NCBI RefSeq assembly: GCF_001984215.1
Contig: NZ_CP019420.1
Location: 2,852,001 to 2,916,000, forward strand
Length of the DNA: 64,000 bases
DNA from: Mycobacterium sp. MS1601
Lineage (GTDB): Bacteria; Actinomycetota; Actinomycetes; Mycobacteriales; Mycobacteriaceae
Direction: 5' to 3'
The notes under the pieces are model-generated. The model was given only the letters and a program-made list of their open reading frames with translations. It did not search any database and was not told the origin of the DNA. The translations under genes were made by a program, and so were the position numbers. Positions 18,880 to 27,830 of the stretch are shown piece by piece. Positions within the stretch are counted from its first letter, which is position 1. Each line of letters begins with the position of its first letter.

Positions 18880-19903
18880 GTTCGTCTGTGCTGTTGGCCT
18901 GGTCGAAGGCCGCATCGAACCGCGCGTCGGGCAGCTGCCAGAGCAGTGTCCGCACGTACTCGACGGCCTCCGCAGCTCCGTGCCGCCGGTCCATGCCCGC
19001 GTCTTCCCATTCCACGGAGATGGGCCCGCGGTAGCCGATCTGCTCGAGCGCGCGAAACGCGTCTTCCCAATGGATGTTCCCGTGACCGGTTGACACGAAG
19101 TCCCACCGGCGACGAGGGTCCCCCCACGGCAGGTGTGAGCCCAAGAGACCGGAACGACCGTTCGCCGGCCGCACCCGGGTGTCCTTGCAGTCGACGTGGT
19201 AGATGCGGTCGGCGAAGTCGATGATGAACGTGACCGGGTCCAACCCCTGCCAGATCAGGTGGCTCGGATCCCAATTCAGCCCGAAGCCCGGCCGGTTGCC
19301 GATGGCGTCGAGTGTCCGGCGGGTGGTCCAGTAGTCGTAGGCGATCTCCGAGGGATGGATCTCCAGGGCGAACCGGACACCTTCGTCTTCGAAGACGTCG
19401 ATGATCGGGTTCCACCGAGCAGCGAAGTCGTCATAACCCGCGTCGATCACGGAATCCGGGACAGGTGGAAACATCGCCACATAGGGCCAGATCTTCGATC
19501 CGGTGAACCCGGTGACCACATCCACGCCGAGGCGGCGAGCAACGCGGGCAGCGCGTTTCATGTCCTCGGCGGCGCGAGTGCGCACCCCCTCGGGTTCCCC
19601 GTCGCCCCAGACGTTCGGGCGCAGGATCGCGCGGTGCCGAAAGTCGATCGGATCGTCGCAGACCGCCTGCCCACCGAGGTGGTGAGAGATGGCCCGAACC
19701 ACGAGACCGTGACGGTCGAGCACGTCACGACGACTCTGCAGGTAGCCGGGATCCTCTTCGGCCCGCTGCAAATCGAGGTGGTCTCCAGAAGCGGCGATCT
19801 CGAGGCCGTCATACCCCCAGCCCGCGGCCATCTCGGCGACCGTCTCGAACGGCAGATCCGCCCACTGCCCGGTGAACAGGGTGACCTCGCGACGGCTGAT
19901 CAT
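18863..19903 (-). CDS. Sugar phosphate isomerase/epimerase (xylose isomerase-like TIM barrel) 1
   Basis: A 346-residue TIM-barrel protein of the AP-endonuclease-2/xylose-isomerase-like superfamily. Candidate metal ligands occur in order: Glu in FALEIHPSEIA, Asp and His in GLNWDPSHLIW, His in YHVDCKD and Glu in SVEWEDAG. The ATG at 19903 follows an excellent AAGGAGG and overlaps the GMC stop. The much longer in-frame reading back to 20617 is antisense read-through inside the GMC gene. It is the last gene of the 11-gene operon and the longest of its four TIM barrels. Confidence 0.85.
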   Translation of the reverse strand: MISRREVTLFTGQWADLPFETVAEMAAGWGYDGLEIAASGDHLDLQRAEEDPGYLQSRRDVLDRHGLVVRAISHHLGGQAVCDDPIDFRHRAILRPNVWGDGEPEGVRTRAAEDMKRAARVARRLGVDVVTGFTGSKIWPYVAMFPPVPDSVIDAGYDDFAARWNPIIDVFEDEGVRFALEIHPSEIAYDYWTTRRTLDAIGNRPGFGLNWDPSHLIWQGLDPVTFIIDFADRIYHVDCKDTRVRPANGRSGLLGSHLPWGDPRRRWDFVSTGHGNIHWEDAFRALEQIGYRGPISVEWEDAGMDRRHGAAEAVEYVRTLLWQLPDARFDAAFDQANSTDELNPPV

Positions 19904-21417
19904 GGCGAACCCTCCTTGGTGATGGCCCGCGCGGCGCGCACGGCGGTGGTCATACCGGTCAGAGTGGAGTTGCAGACCAGCGCCGTCGGGATCACCCCGT
20001 TGCCCGCCACAAAGAGGTTCTCGAAGCCCCAGACGCGACATTCGGTGTCGCACACACTGGTGCCGTCGTCCGCCGGACCCATCCGCACGGTTCCGGTGAA
20101 GTGCAGCGACGAGCCCGCGGGCAGAACCGCCGAGTCGGTGTCGGGGTCGAAAGGGCCCAGCAGCTGCGCCGCGCGGCGCTGGACCTGCCGGGCCGCCTCC
20201 AGGTTGGCACGGTCGGTGTCGGTGTAGTCGAATTCGATGGTGATGCGCGGCATTCCAGCGGCATCGGTCTGTGTCTCGGAGAAAACCAGGGCGTTCTCCT
20301 CCCGGATCTCGGTGGCCACGTAGAACTCCAGTCCCACCGCGTAGGCCAGCGGCGTCAGATCCTCGTCGATCATCACCGAGTTCATCATGTGCACCTGGAA
20401 CGGCTGGTCGGCGCCGCTGTGCGGAACCCACAGGCAATCGGCAGCCCACTCGTGGTCGGTCGGTGGGGCCAACTCGGCGAGGTCGAAGCCCAGGAGTTGT
20501 GGGTCGGCAAGCACCTGCCCGGAGAGGAAATAGTGCTCGTTGAGGCGGCGGCCGAGTGCACGGGGGCGGATACCCGAGGCGAACAGCAGCTGTGGAGTTC
20601 GGATGGCGTCGGCACACACCACGACGTGGCCAGCATGCAGCGCTCGCGTCTCACCGGTACGGACGTCGCGAACCTCGACACCGGTGGCCCTGCCGTCGCT
20701 GTGCAGCACCGCTGTGGCCAGGCTGCCGAGGTACAGGGTGAAGGCGGCGTCGACGGCACCACCGATGGGCGGGAAGATGAGCGCCGGCCCGGTGCGCTCC
20801 TTGAGTCCCGACGGCGCGGGATTGACTGCCATGGGCATGGTTTGGATCCCGCGGCCTTCCGCACTGACCGGATCGAACAGTTCGCTCAGCGCCGCCCATA
20901 CCGCCCGCCCGGCGGAGGTCGGGGGGTAGGGGGTGCGGTTGACCCGCAGGAGCTCGGTGGCGCGGGCCAGATCGGCGCTCCACTGCGATTCCGGGATGTG
21001 CGGGAACACTTCGCTGCCCCATGGAGTGGGGGTGGCTGCAGTCCAATGGATTCCCATGCCGCCGGCGTTCCACGCCACGGCGGCCGCCGGCATGGCGGTG
21101 GCGTCCTCGCCGATGGACTGCAGGTGGTACATACCCGGCTGGACGTCGGCCATGGTGGCGCCGACGTCCATACTCGGGGCCACGCCGGTGTAGAAGCCCT
21201 GGATGCCGGTGGCCACCTTCTCGTTGTACCGGCCCCAGATCTCCGGTTCGGGAACGTCGTGCAGATGTTGGCCCGGTGTCGACCCCAGCGATGGCCCGCC
21301 GTCCACCATTGCGATGCGCAGGTCCGCATCGCCGTCGCGCAGGCAGCGGGCCACGGCAGCGCCCATGAGTCCACTGCCGACGATGAGGACATCGAAGGTT
21401 TCTTCTGTGCTTGTCAT
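19900..21417 (-). CDS. GMC-family FAD oxidoreductase, pyranose-oxidase/glycoside-3-oxidase-like
   Basis: A 505-residue flavoenzyme. The FAD dinucleotide motif is VLIVGSGLMGAAVARCL at residues 9-25. AAAVAWNAGGMGIHWTAATP is the flavin-attachment region, and the C-terminal SLHFTGTVRMG followed by GNGVIPTALVCNSTLTG is the layout of pyranose 2-oxidase and actinobacterial glycoside 3-oxidases (His/Asn catalytic pair). No secretion signal is visible, so it should act in the cytoplasm. It lies between two isomerase genes with 4-nt overlaps on both sides. Likely role: oxidation of a sugar-ring hydroxyl to a keto group before cleavage or isomerisation; inositol or another polyol remains possible. Confidence 0.85.
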   Translation of the reverse strand: MTSTEETFDVLIVGSGLMGAAVARCLRDGDADLRIAMVDGGPSLGSTPGQHLHDVPEPEIWGRYNEKVATGIQGFYTGVAPSMDVGATMADVQPGMYHLQSIGEDATAMPAAAVAWNAGGMGIHWTAATPTPWGSEVFPHIPESQWSADLARATELLRVNRTPYPPTSAGRAVWAALSELFDPVSAEGRGIQTMPMAVNPAPSGLKERTGPALIFPPIGGAVDAAFTLYLGSLATAVLHSDGRATGVEVRDVRTGETRALHAGHVVVCADAIRTPQLLFASGIRPRALGRRLNEHYFLSGQVLADPQLLGFDLAELAPPTDHEWAADCLWVPHSGADQPFQVHMMNSVMIDEDLTPLAYAVGLEFYVATEIREENALVFSETQTDAAGMPRITIEFDYTDTDRANLEAARQVQRRAAQLLGPFDPDTDSAVLPAGSSLHFTGTVRMGPADDGTSVCDTECRVWGFENLFVAGNGVIPTALVCNSTLTGMTTAVRAARAITKEGSP

Positions 21418-22283
21418 GTCCAGCTGATCCCGTGGTAGGCGCGGAAGGCATCACGACTGCGTTCGATCGACTCCAGGTCGTGGTACCGGCTGTAGTCCTG
21501 CTCGAGCAACATGTACTCCAGGTGGGGAAGGGTCAGGGCGGTGTTGATGATTTCCTGGATCGGCAGCACGCCGGTGCCGATCTCGGTGAAACAGAGCGGG
21601 TCTTCCACACTCTCGAACAGCGGCATGTCGATGTCGTCGTCGATGTCGACCACGCCGTCGTACATGGAGATCGGCTGGGGCGCTGCGGCGGGAAAGTCCT
21701 TTTGGTGCAGCAGGACAATGCGTTCTGGATACCGCTGCATCCACTCGATCGGATTGTGGCCGGCGCGGGTCACCCAGTAGGTGTCCATCTCGACGAAGAC
21801 CAGTTGGGGATCGGTGTGCTCGAGGATGATCTGGTAGACGGCCTCGCCGTCGATGTTCTGGAACTCCTGGTAGTGGTTGTGGTAGTAGAACCGCATGCCA
21901 CGGTCGGCGCACAGTTGCCCTACCTGGTTGAAGAAGTCGGCGCGGCGCAGTACGTGGTCGCGGTCGCCCCTGGGGAAGAACTCGATGTCGTTGCCGATCT
22001 GGTGACAGCCGATCTCCTGCTGGTAGTCCAGGAGTGCCGGAAGCCGGTCCAGGCGCAGCGGATTGACGTGCGCGCCCACGATCTGCAGACCGAGGTCGGT
22101 GAACATGGTGCGCAATTCACTTGCCGGGACACCGAATCCGATTCCGTCGTCGGTGTCAGCGGCGTGGTTGGCGGCCTCGAGGTAGCGGAAGCCGAGCTCC
22201 GAGATGCGTTGGAGAGTCTTGGGTGTCGATTCGGCGAGTGCTCGGCGGACCGAGTACAGCTGCAGTCCGATGCGTAGCGGCAC
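21414..22283 (-). CDS. Sugar phosphate isomerase/epimerase (TIM barrel) 2
   Basis: A 289-residue member of the same TIM-barrel superfamily. Landmarks are IGLQLYSVRRALAEST at the N-terminus, FYYHNHYQEF, FVEMDTYWVTRAGHN, VLLHQKDFP and FTEIGTGVLPI, which supply the expected Glu/Asp/His metal ligands. It overlaps the pyranose-oxidase-like gene by ATGA. Proteins of this type act on 3-keto-sugars and in C-glycoside deglycosylation when encoded beside GMC oxidases. No small beta-subunit typical of C-glycoside deglycosidase is present here. Confidence 0.85.
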   Translation of the reverse strand: MPLRIGLQLYSVRRALAESTPKTLQRISELGFRYLEAANHAADTDDGIGFGVPASELRTMFTDLGLQIVGAHVNPLRLDRLPALLDYQQEIGCHQIGNDIEFFPRGDRDHVLRRADFFNQVGQLCADRGMRFYYHNHYQEFQNIDGEAVYQIILEHTDPQLVFVEMDTYWVTRAGHNPIEWMQRYPERIVLLHQKDFPAAAPQPISMYDGVVDIDDDIDMPLFESVEDPLCFTEIGTGVLPIQEIINTALTLPHLEYMLLEQDYSRYHDLESIERSRDAFRAYHGISWT

Positions 22284-22313
22284 GGGTGTTCCTCACGTCG
22301 ATGATGGATGGGT

Positions 22314-24269
22314 TCACGTAAGTGCGTCGGCCAGGTGTTCGTTGATGCGCCAGCTGTTGGCCAGGATGGTCAGCATGGGGTTCACTCCGCCGTTGGTGGG
22401 GTGCAGCGCGCCGTCGGAGACTGTGATGCCCAGGTGGTGCCACAGGGCGCCGGAGGGATCGGTGACCGAGGCGCTGGGATCAACGCCCATCCGGCATGTC
22501 CCGGCCTGATGCTGGTCGGCGGAGGGGCCTCGACGGGGTGTCCATCGGGTGGCTACGGTCCGGATGGCCCCACTTGCGGCCAGCCATTCACGGGCCTTGT
22601 CGGTCAGCAGGTCAGCGACGGCGAGGTCGCTGGGATGCGAGCCCGGCGAGTCGAGGTGGACGAGGGGGACACCGACGGCGTCCCGCCGGTGGGCATCGAC
22701 GGTGACCCGCGAATCCGCTTGCGGTACCTCGTGTACCGGCCCGATGATGACCGCGGACCGCCGGTAGGCGTGGGCGAGTTGGTCGACGGCCCCGGGACCG
22801 TAGGCCGAGACGAAGCCGGCCGCCACGAGTCCGCCCCACGCCTCGAACGGCGTGGAGGTGAACTCGTTGGCCAGGATGCCGCCGCCGGCGATCCCGGGAT
22901 TGCCATGACGGTAGCGCGTGGTGGCGATGCTCGGGCCAGGGCCTTCCAGGTCCTGGACGGGGTCGGCGAAAAGGCCTGTCGCACCGGAGTAGAGGTGGCC
23001 CTGGAGATAGCGCCCGATCTGGTCGTAGGGGTCGTTGATGCCACTGGTCAGCAACAGCCGTGCCGTCTCGATGGCGCCCGCGGCCAGCACCACGTGACGT
23101 GCCCGAACCGAGCGGCGTCGTCCTCCGGCGACGAACTCCACTCCCCGCACCGTGGCACGTTCCAGGACGAGCCCGGTGACGACCGCAGATGCGGTGATGG
23201 TGCACCGACCCGTCGCCACCGCCGAACGCAGCACGGTGTTGTGTGACCCGTTTTTGGCGTCCGCCGGGCACGCGTGCCCCACACACAGCGCACACTGCAC
23301 ACACGCCGGTCGCTGGTTGTAGGCGCGGGTGTTGACGGCCATCGGTGGTGTGGTGGTGGGCAGTCCGAGTGCGCGGGCGCCGTCGGCCAAGTGTCGACCG
23401 ATGGAGTTGTGCGGCACCCCGGGCATCGGATAGGGGTGCCGGCGGGCTCCGTCGTGCATCGCAGGTTCGCTCGGGCCGGCGACGCCGATGACGTGTTCCA
23501 CTTTGTCGTAGTACGGGGCGAGATCGTCGTAGCTGATCGGCCAGTCCACGAAGTCACCACCGTAGATCGAGCCCATCGCGAAGTCTTCCGGGCTGAACCG
23601 CCATGCCATGGCGCCGTAGACGCGAGTGCCGCCACCGAGTGCCATGGCGTTGCCGTTCCACTGCGGATCGCCCGGCAGTGTCGACTCTCCGTTGACAAAA
23701 CGTGCTGCGCCCAAAGCAGGTAAGTCGACCAGCCGGTCGAATCCGGAGAAGGTGCGGGCGCTGGCCCCGTGGCGAGTCGTCATCTGCGCAGCGGTCAGGG
23801 CGGGGGCGCGTTCGAGCACCAGGACATGCAGCCCGGCCCCGGTCAGCACATGGGCGGCCACGCCCGCACCTGCCCCGGAGCCGACGATCACCACGTCGTA
23901 GTCGGCCGCGAGCTGATCGGCGGGTGTGGTGGCCAGCATCGAATCCTCGATCTCGGGCCACCGCCGCCCCGGTGGGAGGACGCGGAACCCCACGGTGTCG
24001 AGCACGTCGGGCTGTTCGAGCACCACCGCGGCCACCCAGCGGCCGAAACGCTGCACAGCGTCGCGACAGGAGGTGTCGTCGCCGCGTAGCAGGCCGAGCA
24101 GCGAGCGCAGGCGCTGCTCGGGAGACCATGACATGAACACTGTTGCGCCAAAGGTCGTTTCGATCGCAACACGAACTGGTGCACCGATGTGCTCTAGAAC
24201 CTGCGGCAGCTCGAGGAGCTGGGGAAACAGGGCGGACGCGGCCGCGTGGAGTAGGGGATCCGAGGTCAT
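22314..24269 (-). CDS. GMC-family oxidoreductase with N-terminal extension
   Basis: A 651-residue flavoprotein. A helical N-terminal region of about 125 residues precedes the FAD motif VVIVGSGAGAGVAAHVL. A four-cysteine segment, PACVQCALCVGHACPADAKNG, lies mid-protein. The C-terminus has HQAGTCRMG and GALHPTNGGVNPMLT, the conserved active-site region. I chose the ATG at 24269, which overlaps the upstream stop, over 24293. It is clearly different from the other GMC gene in this operon, so two oxidation steps or two substrates are implied. The cysteines could bind a metal or cluster; this is not proven. Confidence 0.83.
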   Translation of the reverse strand: MTSDPLLHAAASALFPQLLELPQVLEHIGAPVRVAIETTFGATVFMSWSPEQRLRSLLGLLRGDDTSCRDAVQRFGRWVAAVVLEQPDVLDTVGFRVLPPGRRWPEIEDSMLATTPADQLAADYDVVIVGSGAGAGVAAHVLTGAGLHVLVLERAPALTAAQMTTRHGASARTFSGFDRLVDLPALGAARFVNGESTLPGDPQWNGNAMALGGGTRVYGAMAWRFSPEDFAMGSIYGGDFVDWPISYDDLAPYYDKVEHVIGVAGPSEPAMHDGARRHPYPMPGVPHNSIGRHLADGARALGLPTTTPPMAVNTRAYNQRPACVQCALCVGHACPADAKNGSHNTVLRSAVATGRCTITASAVVTGLVLERATVRGVEFVAGGRRRSVRARHVVLAAGAIETARLLLTSGINDPYDQIGRYLQGHLYSGATGLFADPVQDLEGPGPSIATTRYRHGNPGIAGGGILANEFTSTPFEAWGGLVAAGFVSAYGPGAVDQLAHAYRRSAVIIGPVHEVPQADSRVTVDAHRRDAVGVPLVHLDSPGSHPSDLAVADLLTDKAREWLAASGAIRTVATRWTPRRGPSADQHQAGTCRMGVDPSASVTDPSGALWHHLGITVSDGALHPTNGGVNPMLTILANSWRINEHLADALT

Positions 24270-25045
24270 CGGGCCTCGGTGGGCGCGTTCCACACTTGCG
24301 TCGCGAACGCCGCAGCCTGCGCCAGATCCCGGTCGTCGGGCACGGTGTATTCGAGCGTCACCGATCCGGCGAACCCGGCTCGGGCGAGTGCGGAGATCAC
24401 CTCGGCGATGCCCGGCGTGGCGGGGGAGACCCTGGCGCGGTCGGCGGCCGCGAAGTGCACCAGGGACACCTTGTCGGCGTGCGCACTCACGAGGCTGTCC
24501 AAGTCACCGTCGAGCGCGGCCAGGTGGTAGAGATCGGCCAGCAGCGCGGCGCGCTCGTCGTCGATCAGCACGCGCAGGTCGTCGGCCTCGTCGAGGGTGT
24601 TGAGCAGGAAGCTCTCATCGGTACGCAGCGCCTCGATGGACAACCCGACCTCGGCGGGAGCGTCCCGCAGCACTTCGCGGATCGCCGACGCGGCGCGCTC
24701 GACCCCGGCGCGGCGCGGCTCGTCCTGCCAGGCGATTTCACGGCAGGCAGGAACCACCACCAGCTGGGCCGCGCCAAGCTCAGCCGCCTGCTCCAGGGCA
24801 CCACGGAGGTAGCGTTGGGCATCGGATCGGCTTGTCCTGTCGGGAGATCCGAGCTCGGCGTCCGGATTCCACTGCCAGCACAGCGACGGTGCGGTCAGAC
24901 CGTACTCGGCCAGGCTGCTGCGCACCGCAGCGGAATCCAGATCGGGACGGGCGTCGAGTTCGATGGCAGTCAGGCCGGCTGCCGCGGTACGGGCCAGCGC
25001 GCGGTCGCGGTTGCCGAGCACCCACTCACTGGAAGCGATCTGCAC
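24266..25045 (-). CDS. Sugar phosphate isomerase/epimerase (TIM barrel) 3
   Basis: A 259-residue TIM barrel, the most divergent of the four. LSIEALRTDESFLLN, ALLADLYHLAALDGD, SLVHFAAADRARVSP and SVTLEYTVPDD mark the expected metal-ligand strands (Glu, Asp/His, His, Glu). The ATG at 25045 directly abuts the stop of isomerase 4. It ends in an ATGA overlap with the large GMC gene. Confidence 0.8.
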   Translation of the reverse strand: MQIASSEWVLGNRDRALARTAAAGLTAIELDARPDLDSAAVRSSLAEYGLTAPSLCWQWNPDAELGSPDRTSRSDAQRYLRGALEQAAELGAAQLVVVPACREIAWQDEPRRAGVERAASAIREVLRDAPAEVGLSIEALRTDESFLLNTLDEADDLRVLIDDERAALLADLYHLAALDGDLDSLVSAHADKVSLVHFAAADRARVSPATPGIAEVISALARAGFAGSVTLEYTVPDDRDLAQAAAFATQVWNAPTEAR

Positions 25046-25816
25046 TCACGACCTCCCCTGCCGGGCGTCGAGGTACTGCACGCTGGCGGCCAGTGCGTCG
25101 AGGATGTCGCCGTCGTAGGCATCGAACTCCACGATCCACCAGGCGGCGTTCTCGATGGCGGCCAGAGTGGGCTCGAGATCGACGCGGCCCTGCCCCAGCG
25201 CGACCATGGGAGCGTCCACATCTTCTGCGGCGCCGTCTTTGACGTGGATCAACTGCACCCTGGGGTCCAGCCTGGTGATCAGGGCGGCGGGATCCACACC
25301 TGCCACCGTGGACCAGTAGATGTCGAGTTCGAAGAACACCGACGGATCCAAGCCGGCGTGCAGGATCTCCAGGGGCAGGAGTCCGTCTACGGGACGTAGT
25401 TCCCACCAGTGGTTGTGGATGCCGAATTCGAGCCCCTCGGCGCGGGCCACGTCGTTGGCGCGACCGTAGACGTCGAGCAGTTCTTCGATGCCGGCGCGGC
25501 TGCCGTAGCGCCGATCCTCGGGCCAGCCGTGCCAGACGATGCGGCGGGTGTCGAGGATCTCGGCCTGACGCAGCACTGCGTCGCGCTGATCACCGAGTGG
25601 CAACTCGACGTGGGCCGAACAGACCTGCAGCCCGTTGCCCGCGAACACCGTTGCCGCGTGCCTGATCTGGTCTTCGTCGAGCTCGGCTTCGACACCGAAG
25701 GCGGTTTCCACACCGGAGAATCCGATGTCGGACAGCGCGCGGACGGTACCGTCAAAGTCCGATGCCAGCCGGTCTCGGACACTCCAGAGCTGGATGGCGA
25801 CGGGGGGTGCAGACAT
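25046..25816 (-). CDS. Sugar phosphate isomerase/epimerase (TIM barrel) 4
   Basis: A 256-residue TIM barrel starting AIQLWSVRDRLASDFDGTV. Metal-ligand strands are GIHNHWWELRP, FFELDIYWSTVAG, LIHVKDGAAED and IVEFDAYDGD. It resembles isomerase 2 in its QLWSVR/QLYSVR N-terminus and HNH(W/Y) motif, which suggests paralogy. It starts 9 bp after the permease stop and is contiguous with isomerase 3. Confidence 0.83.
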   Translation of the reverse strand: MSAPPVAIQLWSVRDRLASDFDGTVRALSDIGFSGVETAFGVEAELDEDQIRHAATVFAGNGLQVCSAHVELPLGDQRDAVLRQAEILDTRRIVWHGWPEDRRYGSRAGIEELLDVYGRANDVARAEGLEFGIHNHWWELRPVDGLLPLEILHAGLDPSVFFELDIYWSTVAGVDPAALITRLDPRVQLIHVKDGAAEDVDAPMVALGQGRVDLEPTLAAIENAAWWIVEFDAYDGDILDALAASVQYLDARQGRS

Positions 25817-25825
25817 GTTTTTCCT

Positions 25826-26803
25826 CTATTTCTCGGACACCGGGTTCGGCGTCGCCGATGTTCTCGACAGTCGCCGGATCACCACCGCCGTGCTTCCGGC
25901 GATCAGCAGAATGCTGGCCAGGAGCAGAGCTGATGCGGCGTTGACTTCGGGGCTCACCCCGAACTTCAACGCCGACAACAGATACAGCGGCCAGGTAGGG
26001 GTTCCGCCTGCGGTGAACTGCGACACCACCACGTCGTCGAACGACAGGATGAAGCTGAGCAGAAATGCCGCGAGCAGTGCCGGCGCCAACCGGGGCAGGG
26101 TGATCTGCCACAGCGTGGCCCACGGGCCGGCACCGAGGTCGGCACTGGCTCGTTCGAGGTCCAGGCCGGTGCCGGTGTAGCGCGCCCGAATGATCAGCAG
26201 TGCCACCGATGTGCCGAACACCGAATGGCCCATCATCGCCGTCAGCGAGCCGAAGGGTATGCCAAAACGCATGTAGAACAGCAGCAGTCCGATGGCCAGC
26301 ACCAACTCCGGCACCACCAGAGTCAGCAGCAGCGCGCCCTCGTACGGCATCCGCACCGCTGTGCGCGCCCGTCCGATCACCAGTGCTGCGGCGCAGGCGA
26401 AGCACACCGACAGCACCGCCGAACCCAGGGCGATGATGACCGACGTGCCGATCGCATCGACGATCTGGGGGTTGTTCAGTGCTTCGGCGAACCACCTGGT
26501 GGAAAAGCCGGCCCACACGGTGATGATCTCACCGGCGTTGAAGGCGTACGCGAGGACCACGACGATGGGAGCGAACAGGAAGACGAAGGTCAACAGGGCG
26601 AAACCGGTCAGGAGCTGGTGCACCGTCGCCAACCGGAACACCGCGGCCAATACCCCGGCGCCGACTGCCAGCAGCACCAGGTCCGAACCGGTGGGGTCGA
26701 GGGTGACCACACCGATCCCACCTGCGATCAGACTGATTCCGCCGATCAGCAGGGCCACCGCCGCCGCCAGTGCGCCGCCACGGCCACGCGCCTCAGACGC
26801 CAC
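25826..26803 (-). CDS. ABC transporter permease, PotC-like
   Basis: A 325-residue membrane protein. Its C-terminal two thirds form a binding-protein-dependent permease with the EAA-loop region DLERASADLGAGPWATLWQITLPRLAP and FILSFDDVVVSQFTAGG, characteristic of the spermidine/putrescine and Fe3+ type. The N-terminus carries two extra hydrophobic segments. It overlaps the PotB-like gene by 11 nt. Together they form the heterodimeric channel of the operon's importer. Confidence 0.87.
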   Translation of the reverse strand: MASEARGRGGALAAAVALLIGGISLIAGGIGVVTLDPTGSDLVLLAVGAGVLAAVFRLATVHQLLTGFALLTFVFLFAPIVVVLAYAFNAGEIITVWAGFSTRWFAEALNNPQIVDAIGTSVIIALGSAVLSVCFACAAALVIGRARTAVRMPYEGALLLTLVVPELVLAIGLLLFYMRFGIPFGSLTAMMGHSVFGTSVALLIIRARYTGTGLDLERASADLGAGPWATLWQITLPRLAPALLAAFLLSFILSFDDVVVSQFTAGGTPTWPLYLLSALKFGVSPEVNAASALLLASILLIAGSTAVVIRRLSRTSATPNPVSEK

Positions 26804-27830
26804 CGAGATTCCTTTCTGCGCGACTGGTCATGAACAGGTAGAGCGCCAGGAACCCGGACAGGGCGATCACCACCAGCAGACCCAGAGCCGCGCCGAACGG
26901 ATAGTCCTGACCCTCCAGGAATGCCCGGGCCACCAGGGTGCCCACGAAATCCACGCGGCCGCCGCCCAGTACCGCCGGAATGATGTACTCGCCGGTCATC
27001 GGGATGAAGACCAGCAATGACCCGGCGATGACGCCGGGGGCGACTACCGGCAAGGTGACCTGGCGGAACGCTGAGAGGCCGGAACTGCCCAGATCCTTGG
27101 CGGCGTCCACCAACCGCCAGTCCATCCGTTCCAACGCCGCGTACACCGGCAGGATGAACAGTGGCAGGTAGTTGTAGACGATGCCGATCTGCACTGCGGT
27201 GCCGGTGTTCTGCAGGTTCAACGGCCCGTCGACAAGCCCCACGGTGCGCAACAGGTCGGCGAGCAGGAAGTCGTCGCTGAGCACCAGTCGCCACGCGTAC
27301 GCGCGGATGAGGAAGGCGGTCACGTAGGGAATCATCACCAACGCCAGCAACAGGTTCCGCCGACGGACCGGTGAGTACCGGGCCAGCCAGTAGGCGAACG
27401 GGAAACCCACCAGCACGGTCACGATGGTGCCCACGACGGCGAAGCGCACGCTGCGCCCGAACGCCTGGAGGTACAGGCCGCTGAGCGCCTCGGCGAAGTT
27501 GTGGAACGAGAAGCTGTACACCACGTCGCCGTACCCCTGGCGGGTGGCCAGGGAGTAGACCACCACGAGCACCAGCGGCAGCAGGAAGAACGCGGTGTAC
27601 AGCGCCGCGGACGGCAACGCCAGCACCAGCGGGTAGTCGTCGTCCGGTGTTGCTCGCCGTCGGCGCAGCAGTGCCGCCCGCAGCGCCACCCCTGCTGGCA
27701 GGGTGGCCAGGAACAGTGCCACAGTGGCGAATTCACCGAGGCCGGCCACCATCACGGTGATCAGGACGCCGGCCCCGGCGATGGTCGCCGCCAGCGCGCG
27801 CAGCGCGTGCTTCGCGGCGACCATGTTCAC
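26793..27830 (-). CDS. ABC transporter permease, PotB-like
   Basis: A 345-residue permease with an N-terminal hydrophobic extension. The core has AYWLARYSPVRRRNLLLALVM, the EAA-loop region LVDAAKDLGSSGLSAFRQVTL and FIPMTGEYIIPAVLGGG, typical of PotB. The GTG start at 27830 overlaps the binding-protein stop; the ATG at 27824 is an alternative. It works with the PotC-like permease. Confidence 0.87.
   Translation of the reverse strand: MNMVAAKHALRALAATIAGAGVLITVMVAGLGEFATVALFLATLPAGVALRAALLRRRRATPDDDYPLVLALPSAALYTAFFLLPLVLVVVYSLATRQGYGDVVYSFSFHNFAEALSGLYLQAFGRSVRFAVVGTIVTVLVGFPFAYWLARYSPVRRRNLLLALVMIPYVTAFLIRAYAWRLVLSDDFLLADLLRTVGLVDGPLNLQNTGTAVQIGIVYNYLPLFILPVYAALERMDWRLVDAAKDLGSSGLSAFRQVTLPVVAPGVIAGSLLVFIPMTGEYIIPAVLGGGRVDFVGTLVARAFLEGQDYPFGAALGLLVVIALSGFLALYLFMTSRAERNLGGV

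Noticed and set aside
19196..21438. Long plus-strand frames (343 and 445 codons) opposite the isomerase and GMC genes
   Set aside because: Composition typical of antisense frames, no recognisable motifs, and the minus-strand genes are certain.
21414..25816. Naming the TIM-barrel genes as C-glycoside deglycosidase subunits
   Set aside because: The characteristic small beta-subunit gene is absent, so only a superfamily-level call is justified.
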